Source of the DNA: Archangium gephyra
Lineage (GTDB): Bacteria > Myxococcota > Myxococcia > Myxococcales > Myxococcaceae
Assembly (NCBI RefSeq): GCF_001027285.1
Contig: NZ_CP011509.1
Location: 8,208,501 to 8,272,500 of the forward strand
Direction: 5' to 3'
DNA: 64,000 nt
Shown piece after piece: positions 1 through 8,284 of this stretch. Made by a program: the position numbers and the translations under genes. The notes below the pieces were generated by a model that worked only from the letters and a program-made list of their open reading frames with translations, was not told where the DNA came from and did not search any database. Position 1 is the stretch's first letter. Each line of letters begins with the position of its first letter.

Positions 1-915
1 CGCGCCCGTCGTGGCCTCCCCAGCGGCATCACTACCCGGGGCCGCCTTCGGCAGCTCGCGCAGCAGCGCGGAGAACTCCAGGTCGGTGAAGAGCTGACGC
101 AACTGCTCGTCATGCGGCGGCTGGCGCTTCAACTGCTCGATGGTCACGTCCAGCTTCAGGTCCGTGCGGAACGTCACCAGATCCCTGGCGCGCAGCAGGC
201 TCTCGCGGTGCGCCGCGATGGCCTCGCGCATCTTCGGCTTCTTCACCTCGGAGAGCCGCTCGAGCATCGCGTCCACGGAGCCGAACTGGGTCAGCAGCTC
301 CACCGCCGACTTCGGGCCGATGCCCGGCACCTTGGGGACGTTGTCCACGGCGTCGCCGATGAGCGCCAGGTAGTCGCGCATCTGCTTCGGCTCGATCCCC
401 AGCCGCTCCTTCACCTCGTCGGGGTCCGTGTAGCGCTCGTTCTGCGGATCGTACAGGTGCACGTCCTTGTCGACGATCTGCACGAAGTCCTTGTCGCCGG
501 TGACCACCAGGACGCAGAAGCCCTCGGCCGTGGCGCTCTTGGCCAGGGTGCCAATCACGTCATCCGCCTCCCAGCCGGCCACCTCCAGCACGGGCAGGTT
601 CAGGGCCTCCACCACCTGGCGGATGTAGGGGAACTGCTGCGCCAAGTCCTCCGGCATGGCCTGCCGGTTGGCCTTGTAGTTGGGATCGATCTTCTGGCGC
701 TCGGCGCGGCTCTCCTTGTCGAAGGCGAGCGCCACGTGGGTGGGGTTCAGCTCCTTGAGCGCCTTGAGCACCTGCCGGGTGAAGCCCAGGGTGGCGTTGG
801 TGGGCACACCCTTGCGGTTCGTCAGGGGGGGAATCGCGTGATAGGCGCGGAAGATGAAGCTGGAGGCGTCGATCAGGACGAGGCGGGACGAGCCGCCCGG
901 AGGGCTGGGAACCAT
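1..915 (-). CDS. polA: DNA polymerase I, N-terminal part (cut by window edge)
   Basis: The frame is open from an ATG at 915 to the left edge (305 codons, no stop), so only the 5' end is present. Residues 10-290 read as a 5'-3' exonuclease (flap endonuclease) domain: LVLIDASSFIFRAYHAIPPL near the N-terminus, then AFDKE, EADDVIGTLA, VTGDKDFVQIV and GDAVDNVPKVPGIGPKSA. These are the metal-binding acidic residues and helix-hairpin-helix of PolA. The enzyme removes RNA primers and fills gaps in replication and repair. The proofreading and polymerase domains would lie beyond the window, so a free-standing exonuclease cannot be excluded. It is the last visible gene of the minus-strand run after the FHA/secretion cluster, separated from it by 93 bases with nothing recognisable. 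Confidence 0.93.
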   Translation of the reverse strand, partial: MVPSPPGGSSRLVLIDASSFIFRAYHAIPPLTNRKGVPTNATLGFTRQVLKALKELNPTHVALAFDKESRAERQKIDPNYKANRQAMPEDLAQQFPYIRQVVEALNLPVLEVAGWEADDVIGTLAKSATAEGFCVLVVTGDKDFVQIVDKDVHLYDPQNERYTDPDEVKERLGIEPKQMRDYLALIGDAVDNVPKVPGIGPKSAVELLTQFGSVDAMLERLSEVKKPKMREAIAAHRESLLRARDLVTFRTDLKLDVTIEQLKRQPPHDEQLRQLFTDLEFSALLRELPKAAPGSDAAGEATTGA

Positions 916-1008
916 AGGTCCCCGGCCATAGTCGAGCCCCCCGCCCCCTGTCCATGGTGGGGACGCCCTCGTGGAGCACCCGTCAACGCTCCCGGGGCGT
1001 CCCAGGGC

Positions 1009-3285
1009 TCAGCAGCCGTTCTCCTTCTTCGTGGCCGCCACCTTCTCCTCGAGCCCGTCACCCGGCACGGCGAGGTCCAGCACGGCATCCAGATCCTCGC
1101 AGGTCGCGGCGGCCTTGAGGGCCTTGAGGCCACGCGTGGAGCAGCGGCCCACCTGGAAGTTCAGGTCCGTGTTGCCCGCGTAGAAGCGGAAGCCCAGCTT
1201 CCAGATGCGGCAGGCGCGGCGCTGATCGCCACGGTCATCCCAGAAGGTGCCCCGGGTGATGGCCTTGGCGGCCATGTCCTGCTGGATGTTGCGCTTGTAG
1301 AAGGACGGCCGGGTGTCGGCCAGATCGCCCATCAGCCGCTTGTCCACCTCCAGCGCCTCCAGCAGCGGCTCGGCGGCCTTCTCCACATCCTCGTTCTGCA
1401 GGTGGCCCTGGCCGATCTTGAAGAGCTGATCCACGTTGCTCACGGCCGTGAGCAGCTTGTCCGCCTCGCCGTGGTACTGGGCCAGCTCGTAGTTGGAGCG
1501 CAGCTTCTGCAGGGTCATGAACGCCTCGTTCCCGCGTCCACCCCAGTAGTCCATCATCGCCGCCACCAGGAACTTGTTGGGCAGGCGCTGCTTGAAGGAG
1601 TCCTCCACCAGCTTCTTGGGATCCGGCGCGGCCTCGTCCTCGAAGAAGATGTCCGACACCGGGCAGTGCCACGGCGTGGCGTTGGGCTCCAGCTTCTTCC
1701 GGGCGATGAGGAAGTCCAGGTAGAGCTTGTCCTTGGGCCGCCACTCGTTGCGCCCCAGCCGCTTCTTCTTCTCCAGCACCAGGTTGAAGCCGATGGGCGG
1801 CTCCAGCTCCTCGCGGGACATCTTCTGGCAGGCGAAGCCCATGTAGAGCTCACACCGGGGCACCGCGGGAGCCCAGTTGCCATCGCGCAGGTAGCGCTTG
1901 CAGTCGTCCTCGGCGCGCTTCACCACCTGGGCCACCGCCTCCTGCACCTTGGGCTTGGCGCGGCGGAAGTAGGCGCTCTCCTTGGGAATCTTCTTGAAGA
2001 TGTCCAGCGCCTCCTCCTCCTTGAGGCGCCCGAGGGCCTTCTGGCCCTGCACGTAGAGGTCGGAGGACTCCTTCTCCAGCTTGATGCGGCGCATCAGCGT
2101 GTTGGCTTCGGCGTTGATCGGATCGATGTCCAGCGCCTTGGAGCAGGCGGCCTCGGCCTTGGCCCAGTCCGGCTCGTTGCCCAGCTCCATGGAGGAGTAG
2201 GAGCGGCACTGGCTGAGCGCCTCCTGCACCAGCTCGGTGGGGTTGGGAGGCGGAGGGGCCAGATTGGCGGGCGTGTTGCCCGCGGCCGTGCCGCTGCCCT
2301 GGGTGCTCTTGACGATGCCCGCCACCAGCAGCAGGCCCACCACGCTGGCCACCACCACCAGCAGCCGCTTGCGCGAGGCCGGAGCACCTCCCGCCGCGCC
2401 CGCCTCGGCCGCCGGTGCCGCCTCGGCGCCCGTGCCACGCCGCGAGGGCACGTCGCGCCCACGCCGCACGGGCAGATTCGAGGCCCCGGCGGAACCCTCG
2501 ACCTCCACCTCCACCATGCCGAAGGTGATGATGTCACCGGGCTGCAGCACCACCGGCTGCGTGCCCATGGGCTCGCCGTTGACCAGCGTGCCGTTGGCGC
2601 TGCCCAGATCGCGCAGCACCGCGCCCTCGGGCGTCTGCTCCACCTCGGCGTGCTTGCGGCTCACCGAGTCATCTTCCAGCACCACCGTGGCGGGAGCCTG
2701 ACGGCCCACGATCAGCTTGCCCTGCACGGGGTAGCGCTTGTTGGCCCAGGGACCGGTGAGGCCCTTGAGCACCAGGCCTCCCGTCTCCGCGCCCGCCGCC
2801 GCGCCGCCCGGACTTCCGGGACGAGGACGCTTCGCCAGGGCCGAGGGACCTCCGGCGCCCGGGGCAGGACGCTTCACCGCGGGCATGGCCCGGGTGGCCG
2901 AGCGGGGCATGGGCGCACCACCGCCCTCCGCCAACGGCTCCGCCCCCTCGTCCGAGGGCTTCACCTGCTTGCGCACGCCGGTGGAACGCGGGCCCGCGGC
3001 CGCCTTGAGCCGCAGCTCATAGTCGCCCAGCAGCACCTGGGACTTGGGCGTGATCACCGTCATGCCGGTGATGCGCTGGCCGTCCACGAAGGTGCCGTTG
3101 GCGCTGCCCACGTCCTCCACCATCACCTTGCCGCCCTCGACGACGAAGCGGGTGTGGCGGCGCGACACACCGCCCTCGGCAAGGACCAGATCATTCTGGC
3201 CTTCCTGGCGGCCGATCTTCAGCTCACCGGAAAGCTCGTGTTCGCTCTCGCTGCCGTCGGGGTGACGGACGACCAGGGTAGGCAT
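1009..3285 (-). CDS. Double-FHA membrane protein with TPR-like C-terminal region
   Basis: 758 aa starting at ATG 3285. The first FHA domain spans about residues 20-92 (IGRQEGQNDLVL, VSRRHTRF, GSANGTFVDGQ). A Pro/Ala/Arg-rich linker follows, then a second FHA domain at about 188-262 (VGRQ, SVSRKHAEVE, GSANGTLVNG). One membrane segment lies at about 307-325 after a basic RKR. The C-terminal 400 residues are helical with TPR-like spacing (EAEANTLMRRI-type repeats). FHA domains bind phosphothreonine, so this is probably a kinase-responsive scaffold with FHA domains in the cytoplasm and the TPR part across the membrane. Only 7 bases separate it from the FHA-CpaF gene upstream, so the two are very likely cotranscribed. 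The exact role is unknown. Confidence 0.85.
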   Translation of the reverse strand: MPTLVVRHPDGSESEHELSGELKIGRQEGQNDLVLAEGGVSRRHTRFVVEGGKVMVEDVGSANGTFVDGQRITGMTVITPKSQVLLGDYELRLKAAAGPRSTGVRKQVKPSDEGAEPLAEGGGAPMPRSATRAMPAVKRPAPGAGGPSALAKRPRPGSPGGAAAGAETGGLVLKGLTGPWANKRYPVQGKLIVGRQAPATVVLEDDSVSRKHAEVEQTPEGAVLRDLGSANGTLVNGEPMGTQPVVLQPGDIITFGMVEVEVEGSAGASNLPVRRGRDVPSRRGTGAEAAPAAEAGAAGGAPASRKRLLVVVASVVGLLLVAGIVKSTQGSGTAAGNTPANLAPPPPNPTELVQEALSQCRSYSSMELGNEPDWAKAEAACSKALDIDPINAEANTLMRRIKLEKESSDLYVQGQKALGRLKEEEALDIFKKIPKESAYFRRAKPKVQEAVAQVVKRAEDDCKRYLRDGNWAPAVPRCELYMGFACQKMSREELEPPIGFNLVLEKKKRLGRNEWRPKDKLYLDFLIARKKLEPNATPWHCPVSDIFFEDEAAPDPKKLVEDSFKQRLPNKFLVAAMMDYWGGRGNEAFMTLQKLRSNYELAQYHGEADKLLTAVSNVDQLFKIGQGHLQNEDVEKAAEPLLEALEVDKRLMGDLADTRPSFYKRNIQQDMAAKAITRGTFWDDRGDQRRACRIWKLGFRFYAGNTDLNFQVGRCSTRGLKALKAAATCEDLDAVLDLAVPGDGLEEKVAATKKENGC

Positions 3286-3292
3286 GGGGGCG

Positions 3293-5059
3293 TCAGTCCT
3301 CGCGGAAGATGCTCATGTTGACGGGGATGCCCTTGCGCTGCAGGTCATCGTAGAACTTGGGCACGAAGCCACTGGCCACGTAGCGCCCGCGCACCTTCCC
3401 GTCTTCCGTGAAGCCTTCCTGCTTGAAATAGAAGATGTCCTGGAGGGTGACGATGTCCACCTCCATGCCGGCGATCTCGGTGATGTAGCAGATCTTCCGG
3501 GTACCGTCGGAGAAGCGCGTCTGCTGCACGATGATGTGGACGGCGCTGGCGATCTGCTCGCGGATGGCCTTCACCGGCAGCTCCATGCCGCTCATCAGCA
3601 CCATCGTCTCCAGCCGGGCGATGGCGTCGCGCGGCGTGTTGGCGTGCAGCGTGGTGAGCGAGCCGTCGTGGCCCGTGTTCATCGCCTGGAGCATGTCCAG
3701 CGTCTCGCCCGCGCGGCACTCTCCCACGACGATGCGGTCCGGCCGCATGCGCAGGCAGTTCTTCACCAGATCTCGGATGGTGATGGCGCCCTTGCCTTCC
3801 AGGTTGGGCGGGCGGCTCTCCAGCTGCACCCAGTGGTCCTGCGGCAGCTGGAGCTCGGCGGCGTCCTCCACCGTGACGATGCGCTCGTCCTCGGGGATGA
3901 AGGAGCTGATGATGTTGAGCGTCGTCGTCTTGCCCGAGCCCGTGCCGCCCGAGATGACGATGTTCTTGCGCGCCTTGACGCACATCTCCAGGAACTCGGC
4001 CATCTGCGCCGTGACGGTCTTGTACTTGATGAGATCCTGGATCTTCAGCGAGTCCTTCTTGAACTTGCGGATGGTGATGCAGGGTCCCTTGAGCGCCAGC
4101 GGCGGGATGATGGCGTTCACGCGGCTGCCGTCCTTGAGGCGCGCGTCCACCAGCGGGCTGGACTCGTCGATGCGCCGGCCGATGGGCGCCACGATGCGCT
4201 CGATGACGCCGAGCACCGCCTGGTTCGAGCTGAACGTCTTCTCGGACAGGACGAGCTTGCCCTTGCGCTCGATGTAGATCTGGTTGGCGTGGTTCACCAT
4301 GATCTCGCTGATCTCATCCGACGCGAGGAACGCCTCGAGGGGCCCCAGGCCCAGCGCCTCGTTGATGACGTCGGTGAGCAGCTCCTCGCGGTCCACCTCG
4401 GGAGGAAGCTCTCCGTCCGCTTCCATCTGATCGATGATGTCGCGGATGGCCTTCTCGGTGCGGCGCCACAGCTCGTCGTCGCCGAGCCGGTCCATGTCCA
4501 TGCGGCGCAGATCGAGGTACTCGATCAAACGGTCGTGGATCTCCTTCTGGAGCCGGGTATAGGCCTCGAGCCGGGGGTCCACGCGCTTCTTGTTCTTCGC
4601 CAGCGCCGAGGCCAGCGAGGCCGGCATGCGCGCGTTGGCGGCCGGGGCCTGGGGAGGCGGCTCCGGCTCCTCCTCGTAGGCACCCTGCCCGCCGTCGTCC
4701 TCGTACGCCTGCTCCTCCTCGTAGTACTCCTCTTCGGGAGGCGCGGTGCGCGTCATGGAGCCCTGCTCCTCCAGGGGCTCCACGTTGATGATGTAATCGC
4801 CGATGAAGATCTGATCGGCCGGCTTCACCACCTGCGGACCGGCGATCTTCTTGCCGTTCACGAAGGTGCCGTTCGTGGACTTCATGTCCACGACGATGAG
4901 CTTGCCGTCCTTGGCGACGATCTTCGAGTGGTACTTGGAGACGTTGCCCTTGGCGAGGACGATGTCATTCCCAGCAAGGCGGCCGATGGTGATCTCGTTC
5001 TTTTCGAACTCGATCTGCTCGGTACCTCCGCCCTTCTCCTCGAGCGTGACGAGAAACAT
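3293..5059 (-). CDS. cpaF: FHA-domain CpaF/TadA-type secretion ATPase
   Basis: 588 aa from ATG 5059. The frame is open further upstream, but the FHA domain begins right after this start. Residues 24-95 form an FHA domain (ITIGRLAGNDIVL, VSKYHSK, STNGTFVNG). An acidic/proline linker follows (100-140). From about 160 to the end it is a type II/IV secretion ATPase: Walker A GGTGSGKTT at 371-379, and the downstream RPDRIVVGECRAGE and TTLHANTPRDA blocks of the CpaF/TadA/VirB11 family. It should form a cytoplasmic hexamer powering a Tad/Flp-type pilus or secretion machine with the CpaC secretin encoded just upstream. The FHA fusion suggests control by Thr phosphorylation (inference). No TadB/TadC partner is in the window. 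Confidence 0.92.
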   Translation of the reverse strand: MFLVTLEEKGGGTEQIEFEKNEITIGRLAGNDIVLAKGNVSKYHSKIVAKDGKLIVVDMKSTNGTFVNGKKIAGPQVVKPADQIFIGDYIINVEPLEEQGSMTRTAPPEEEYYEEEQAYEDDGGQGAYEEEPEPPPQAPAANARMPASLASALAKNKKRVDPRLEAYTRLQKEIHDRLIEYLDLRRMDMDRLGDDELWRRTEKAIRDIIDQMEADGELPPEVDREELLTDVINEALGLGPLEAFLASDEISEIMVNHANQIYIERKGKLVLSEKTFSSNQAVLGVIERIVAPIGRRIDESSPLVDARLKDGSRVNAIIPPLALKGPCITIRKFKKDSLKIQDLIKYKTVTAQMAEFLEMCVKARKNIVISGGTGSGKTTTLNIISSFIPEDERIVTVEDAAELQLPQDHWVQLESRPPNLEGKGAITIRDLVKNCLRMRPDRIVVGECRAGETLDMLQAMNTGHDGSLTTLHANTPRDAIARLETMVLMSGMELPVKAIREQIASAVHIIVQQTRFSDGTRKICYITEIAGMEVDIVTLQDIFYFKQEGFTEDGKVRGRYVASGFVPKFYDDLQRKGIPVNMSIFRED

Positions 5060-5203
5060 GGTGCGGATGCTACCAAGCACGCACGTCCCCTCAAAGAGGA
5101 GGCAACGCATTGGGCCAAGAAGGGCCCCCGCAAGCAGCGAGGCCGGCGCCCATCCCCTGGAGGACGAGGCCGGCCTCGAGCAGCCGAGCAGCCGTGCGGG
5201 CGC

Positions 5204-6652
5204 TCAGTCGAAGATGTTGAAGTTGACCTCGGAGCGGGCCTGCTTGTAGCGGCTCTTCACGTCCTCGATGATCGTCCGGATCTTGTCCGAGTCCGGGTTG
5301 ACGATGCGGGGCGTGACGAAGATGACGAGCTCGCGCTTGGTGGAGTCGAAGGCGCGGCTCTTGAAGAGCTCGCCGAGGATGGGGATGTGGCCCAGGCCCG
5401 GCAGCTTGGAGACGGCCTTCTGCTCGTCGTGGCTGAACACGCCCGACAGGACGATCGTCTCGCCGTGGCGCACGGTGACGTTCGTCTTCACCTTGCGGGT
5501 GCGGAAGCCGGGGATGGCCGAGGAGCTGCCAAAGGACACGGCCACCGAGGTGTCGATCTCGCTCGCCTCGGCCTCGATCTCCGTCTGGATGTTGCCGTTG
5601 CGGTCCGCGGTGGGGCGCAGGTTGAGGATGACGCCGTAGGGCTTGTACTCCACCGAGAACTGGTTCTGGGTGATGAGGGGGATGGGCACCTCACCGCCCG
5701 CGAGGAACTCGGCCTTCTCGCCGCTGGCGCACACCAGCTTGGGCTGCGCCAGGAGCCGGCCGTAGCCGTCGTTGCCCTGGAAGCCGATGGAGAAGTCCGA
5801 GTTGCCCACCACGCCCATCAGGCCGCTGCCCGTGCCGAAGGTGCCGGGGTACAGGCTCTGGGTGAAGGAGGCCGTGGCGGACACGCTGCCGGTGATGTCG
5901 GTGGGGTACTTGATCCCGTAGCGGTCCTTCGAGTTGCGGCGGATTTCGACGAACTGCACCTCGGAGAGGATCATCCGCTTGATGCCGACGACGAGCAGGT
6001 TCTCCACCTTCTCGCCCACCGCCTTGACGATGAGCTCGGACTTCTGCAGGTCCTGCTGGCTCTCCACCGAGCCCTCCAGGAAGATGGTGGAGCCCACCAC
6101 GTTCACCTGCACGTTGCGCAGGCCGGCCTTCTGGAAGGCCGCGGTGAGGTTCTGCGCCACCAGCTTCTTGGCGTTGGGCGCCACCTTCACGAAGCTCTTC
6201 ACGTTCGGGTAGAGCGACACCACCTGATCGATGCGCTCGGCGTCGCCCGCGGTGTACGCCTGCCCTTCCAGGTAGATGCGGTCACCCACCATGCGCACGG
6301 ACACGCCTTCGATCTCCCCGAGCAGCTTCTTGAGCTCGGAGATGACCTCGTTGGGGTCCTGCTTGCGCACGGTGACCAGGTAGCTCACGCGCTGGCCGGA
6401 GCTCTTCCAGACGAGCAGCGTCGTCTTGCCCTCGGCCTGACCCTGCAGGAGGATCTGGTTGTTGCCGATGACCTTCACCTCGGCGACGCTCGGATCACCC
6501 AGCGCGATGCGGGTGGTGCCGGGCACGGTGATCACCTTCTGGGTGCCCACGCCGAGGTTGATGGTGCTGCTATCCTGGGCCCAAGCGGAGCCCGCGGCGA
6601 ACAGGGCCAGCAGGGTGCCGAGCGCGGCCACCTGCGTGAAGCGTCCAAGCAT
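5204..6652 (-). CDS. cpaC: CpaC/RcpA-type pilus secretin
   Basis: 482 aa from ATG 6652. The frame is open to 6973, but AAGGGA lies about 10 bases before this ATG and the protein then begins with a signal peptide ending near SAWAQ. The N-terminal half has the BON/N-domain pattern of CpaC (PGTTRIALGDPSVAEV, then VRMVGDRIYLEG repeats). The C-terminal half is the outer-membrane secretin gate (EVQFVEIRR, GEKAEFLAGGEVPIP, GETIVLSGVFS, KLPGLGHIPILGELFKS, ELVIFVTPRIV). It should form the outer-membrane channel for the CpaF-driven machine. It is 29 bases downstream of the prepilin peptidase gene and upstream of cpaF, probably in one operon. Confidence 0.93.
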   Translation of the reverse strand: MLGRFTQVAALGTLLALFAAGSAWAQDSSTINLGVGTQKVITVPGTTRIALGDPSVAEVKVIGNNQILLQGQAEGKTTLLVWKSSGQRVSYLVTVRKQDPNEVISELKKLLGEIEGVSVRMVGDRIYLEGQAYTAGDAERIDQVVSLYPNVKSFVKVAPNAKKLVAQNLTAAFQKAGLRNVQVNVVGSTIFLEGSVESQQDLQKSELIVKAVGEKVENLLVVGIKRMILSEVQFVEIRRNSKDRYGIKYPTDITGSVSATASFTQSLYPGTFGTGSGLMGVVGNSDFSIGFQGNDGYGRLLAQPKLVCASGEKAEFLAGGEVPIPLITQNQFSVEYKPYGVILNLRPTADRNGNIQTEIEAEASEIDTSVAVSFGSSSAIPGFRTRKVKTNVTVRHGETIVLSGVFSHDEQKAVSKLPGLGHIPILGELFKSRAFDSTKRELVIFVTPRIVNPDSDKIRTIIEDVKSRYKQARSEVNFNIFD

Positions 6653-6681
6653 CGTGAGAGTCCCTTCGCGTCGCATCCGAA

Positions 6682-7218
6682 CTACCCCAGTTTGTCGTGC
6701 TGCCAGTACATGGCCCAGAAAGTTCCCAGTGCGATCGCCACGCCGTAGGGGATGTGGCGCCCCGGTGCGCTGACCGCGCTCTCGTCCATCAGCCGGACCC
6801 GGACCGCCCACCGCCGCACCAGGTGGCCCAGCGTCTCCCAGACGGCGCCATGCCACAGCAGCGTCACCACCGCCTGCAGCGCACCCGCCAGGGAGATGAA
6901 GGCCGCCGCCGCCATCACCGTGGGAAAGCCCAGCACCGCCCCGACCCCCGCCATCAACTTCACGTCGCCCCACCCCATCTTCCCGCCCGTCGCCGCCGGC
7001 ACCAGCAGCAGCGCCATCCCCACCCCGGACACCACGCCACTCACCAGCCCCGTCTCCAGGTCACCCACTCCCTCGGACCACAGGCGCACGCCCAGGCCCA
7101 CCGCCATCAATGGGTACGTGACGGCGTCCAGGATCCGGCGGCTCAGCACGTCCGTGGCCACCGAGATCACCAGCGCCACTCCCAGGACGGTCCAGAGCGC
7201 GATGTGAGAGGAAGTCAT
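6682..7218 (-). CDS. cpaA: Prepilin peptidase, CpaA/TadV family (A24)
   Basis: 178 aa from ATG 7218; an earlier ATG at 7236 is in frame but falls inside a hairpin. The protein is mostly membrane helices. The two aspartates of A24 aspartic peptidases are visible: D23 (VATDVLSRR) and D85 in the GWGDVK motif. It lacks the N-methylase domain, as in the short CpaA/TadV family. It would cleave leader peptides of Flp-type prepilins, yet no pilin gene is seen nearby, so its substrates must be encoded elsewhere. The secretin gene starts 29 bases downstream. Confidence 0.9.
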   Translation of the reverse strand: MTSSHIALWTVLGVALVISVATDVLSRRILDAVTYPLMAVGLGVRLWSEGVGDLETGLVSGVVSGVGMALLLVPAATGGKMGWGDVKLMAGVGAVLGFPTVMAAAAFISLAGALQAVVTLLWHGAVWETLGHLVRRWAVRVRLMDESAVSAPGRHIPYGVAIALGTFWAMYWQHDKLG

Positions 7219-7225
7219 GTCCAAC

Positions 7226-7251
7226 CCGCCTCTCAATCCGGAAAGAGGCGG
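7226..7251 (-). promoter_or_regulatory. Hairpin just upstream of cpaA
   Basis: The 8-bp inverted repeat CCGCCTCT/AGAGGCGG encloses a 10-base loop. On the minus strand it ends about 7 bases before the ATG at 7218 and contains the purine stretch GAGAGG, the only ribosome-binding-site candidate. It may mask translation of cpaA, or be a weak terminator for the FHA gene 77 bases upstream. No T-run follows it. Confidence 0.4.
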
Positions 7252-7327
7252 ATTTGGGAACTAAATCAGGGAGGGCCGCTCTCCGTCAATTGGCCAACAG
7301 CCCAGCCCCTGACACGGAAGCAGGCAC

Positions 7328-8221
7328 TCAGGCGTAGGAGAGCCGCACCCGCTCGCTGCAGATGAAGTACTCGTCGCCGTCCTCGACCTTGCGGCGTTTG
7401 ATCCGCTGCTTGTTGAACCAGGTGCCGTTGGAGGAGCCCAGGTCCTCGATGAAGAAGTCGTCGCCCTCGCGGACGATGACGGCGTGCTCGCGCGAGACCT
7501 TGCCGGAGTTGATCATCAGGTCGCAGTGCTTGCCGCGGCCGATGACGAAGCGCTCCTTGGTGATGGTCTGGGGCTCGGCGTTGTCCATGGAGAGGATGAG
7601 CGCGGCACCGCCCGGCTCGTCCATGGGCTCGTCGTCCATGGGCTCGTCCTGGTCCATGGGCTCGTCCTGGTCCATGGGCTCGTCCTCCGGAGCCATGTCC
7701 ATGCCGGAGTCGTCCTGGTCGTCGGGGAGCGGATCCTCGTCGATCTCCTCGCGGGGCTCGTTGCTCTTGCCCTTGATGAGGCGCTCGAGCTCGGCGGCGG
7801 TCTCCAGGACGCGCTCGGCGACCTCGCGGCGGGCGGGGTCGTTGTCCAGGGCGTTGGCGGGAGGACGCTCCTCGGCGGCGGCGGCGCGGGAGGGCCGCTG
7901 GGGAGCCGGGGCGGGCAGCGGGGTGTCATCGCGGGGAGGAGGCGCCGCCTTGGCGGACGCGCCCCCGTTGACGGGCTGAAGCACGGGCGGAGCGGACTTG
8001 CTGGCGGCCGGAGACGAGGCGGCGGCGCGTGGGGCCGGGGCCTCGGAGCGATCCGTCCGGGCCACCTCGATGAAGCCGTTGAGGCGGGCGAACATGAACA
8101 GCGCCTGGTTGATGAGCGCGTCACGATCCGAGCCCATCTGCTGGGCCATGTCTTCGTAGGTCTCCCACAAATGGTCGGCGATGCCGACCTTGCGGGCGGG
8201 GCGGGAGTTCTGGTCGATCAT
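7328..8221 (-). CDS. FHA-domain protein with acidic repeat linker
   Basis: 297 aa. The N-terminal 60 residues are a small helical region of unknown type (DHLWETYEDMAQQMG, DRDALINQALFMFARLNGF), faintly like a ribbon-helix-helix or dimerisation segment. Residues 60-140 are Pro/Ala rich. Residues 165-205 are very acidic and contain the repeats DQDEPMDQDEPMDDEPMDEP. The C-terminal 80 residues are an FHA domain (RFVIGRGKHCDLMI, VSREHAVIV, LGSSNGTWFN). No membrane segment or signal peptide is seen, so it is probably a cytoplasmic phosphothreonine reader. It is the first gene of the FHA/Tad cluster on this strand, 109 bases upstream of cpaA. Confidence 0.85.
   Translation of the reverse strand: MIDQNSRPARKVGIADHLWETYEDMAQQMGSDRDALINQALFMFARLNGFIEVARTDRSEAPAPRAAASSPAASKSAPPVLQPVNGGASAKAAPPPRDDTPLPAPAPQRPSRAAAAEERPPANALDNDPARREVAERVLETAAELERLIKGKSNEPREEIDEDPLPDDQDDSGMDMAPEDEPMDQDEPMDQDEPMDDEPMDEPGGAALILSMDNAEPQTITKERFVIGRGKHCDLMINSGKVSREHAVIVREGDDFFIEDLGSSNGTWFNKQRIKRRKVEDGDEYFICSERVRLSYA
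7619..7684. repeat. 18-bp tandem repeats within the FHA gene
   Basis: Units of GTCCATGGGCTCGTCCTG (plus-strand reading) occur in tandem with a shortened 15-base unit at the start. They encode the DQDEPM repeats of the acidic linker. The near-identical copies suggest recent slippage expansion. Confidence 0.75.
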
Positions 8222-8284
8222 CTGTCTTGACTCGCTAATCCTGGTGCCCCGGACTCTAGCAGAGCCGCCCAGGGACGCGAAATC

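Noticed and set aside
112-6748. Two long plus-strand open frames over the FHA/Tad cluster
   Set aside because: They mirror the minus-strand secretin, ATPase and FHA genes, which have clear motifs; the plus-strand products are low complexity.
7619-7684. Repeats considered as a CRISPR-like array
   Set aside because: Units are contiguous, in frame and encode a protein repeat; there are no spacers.
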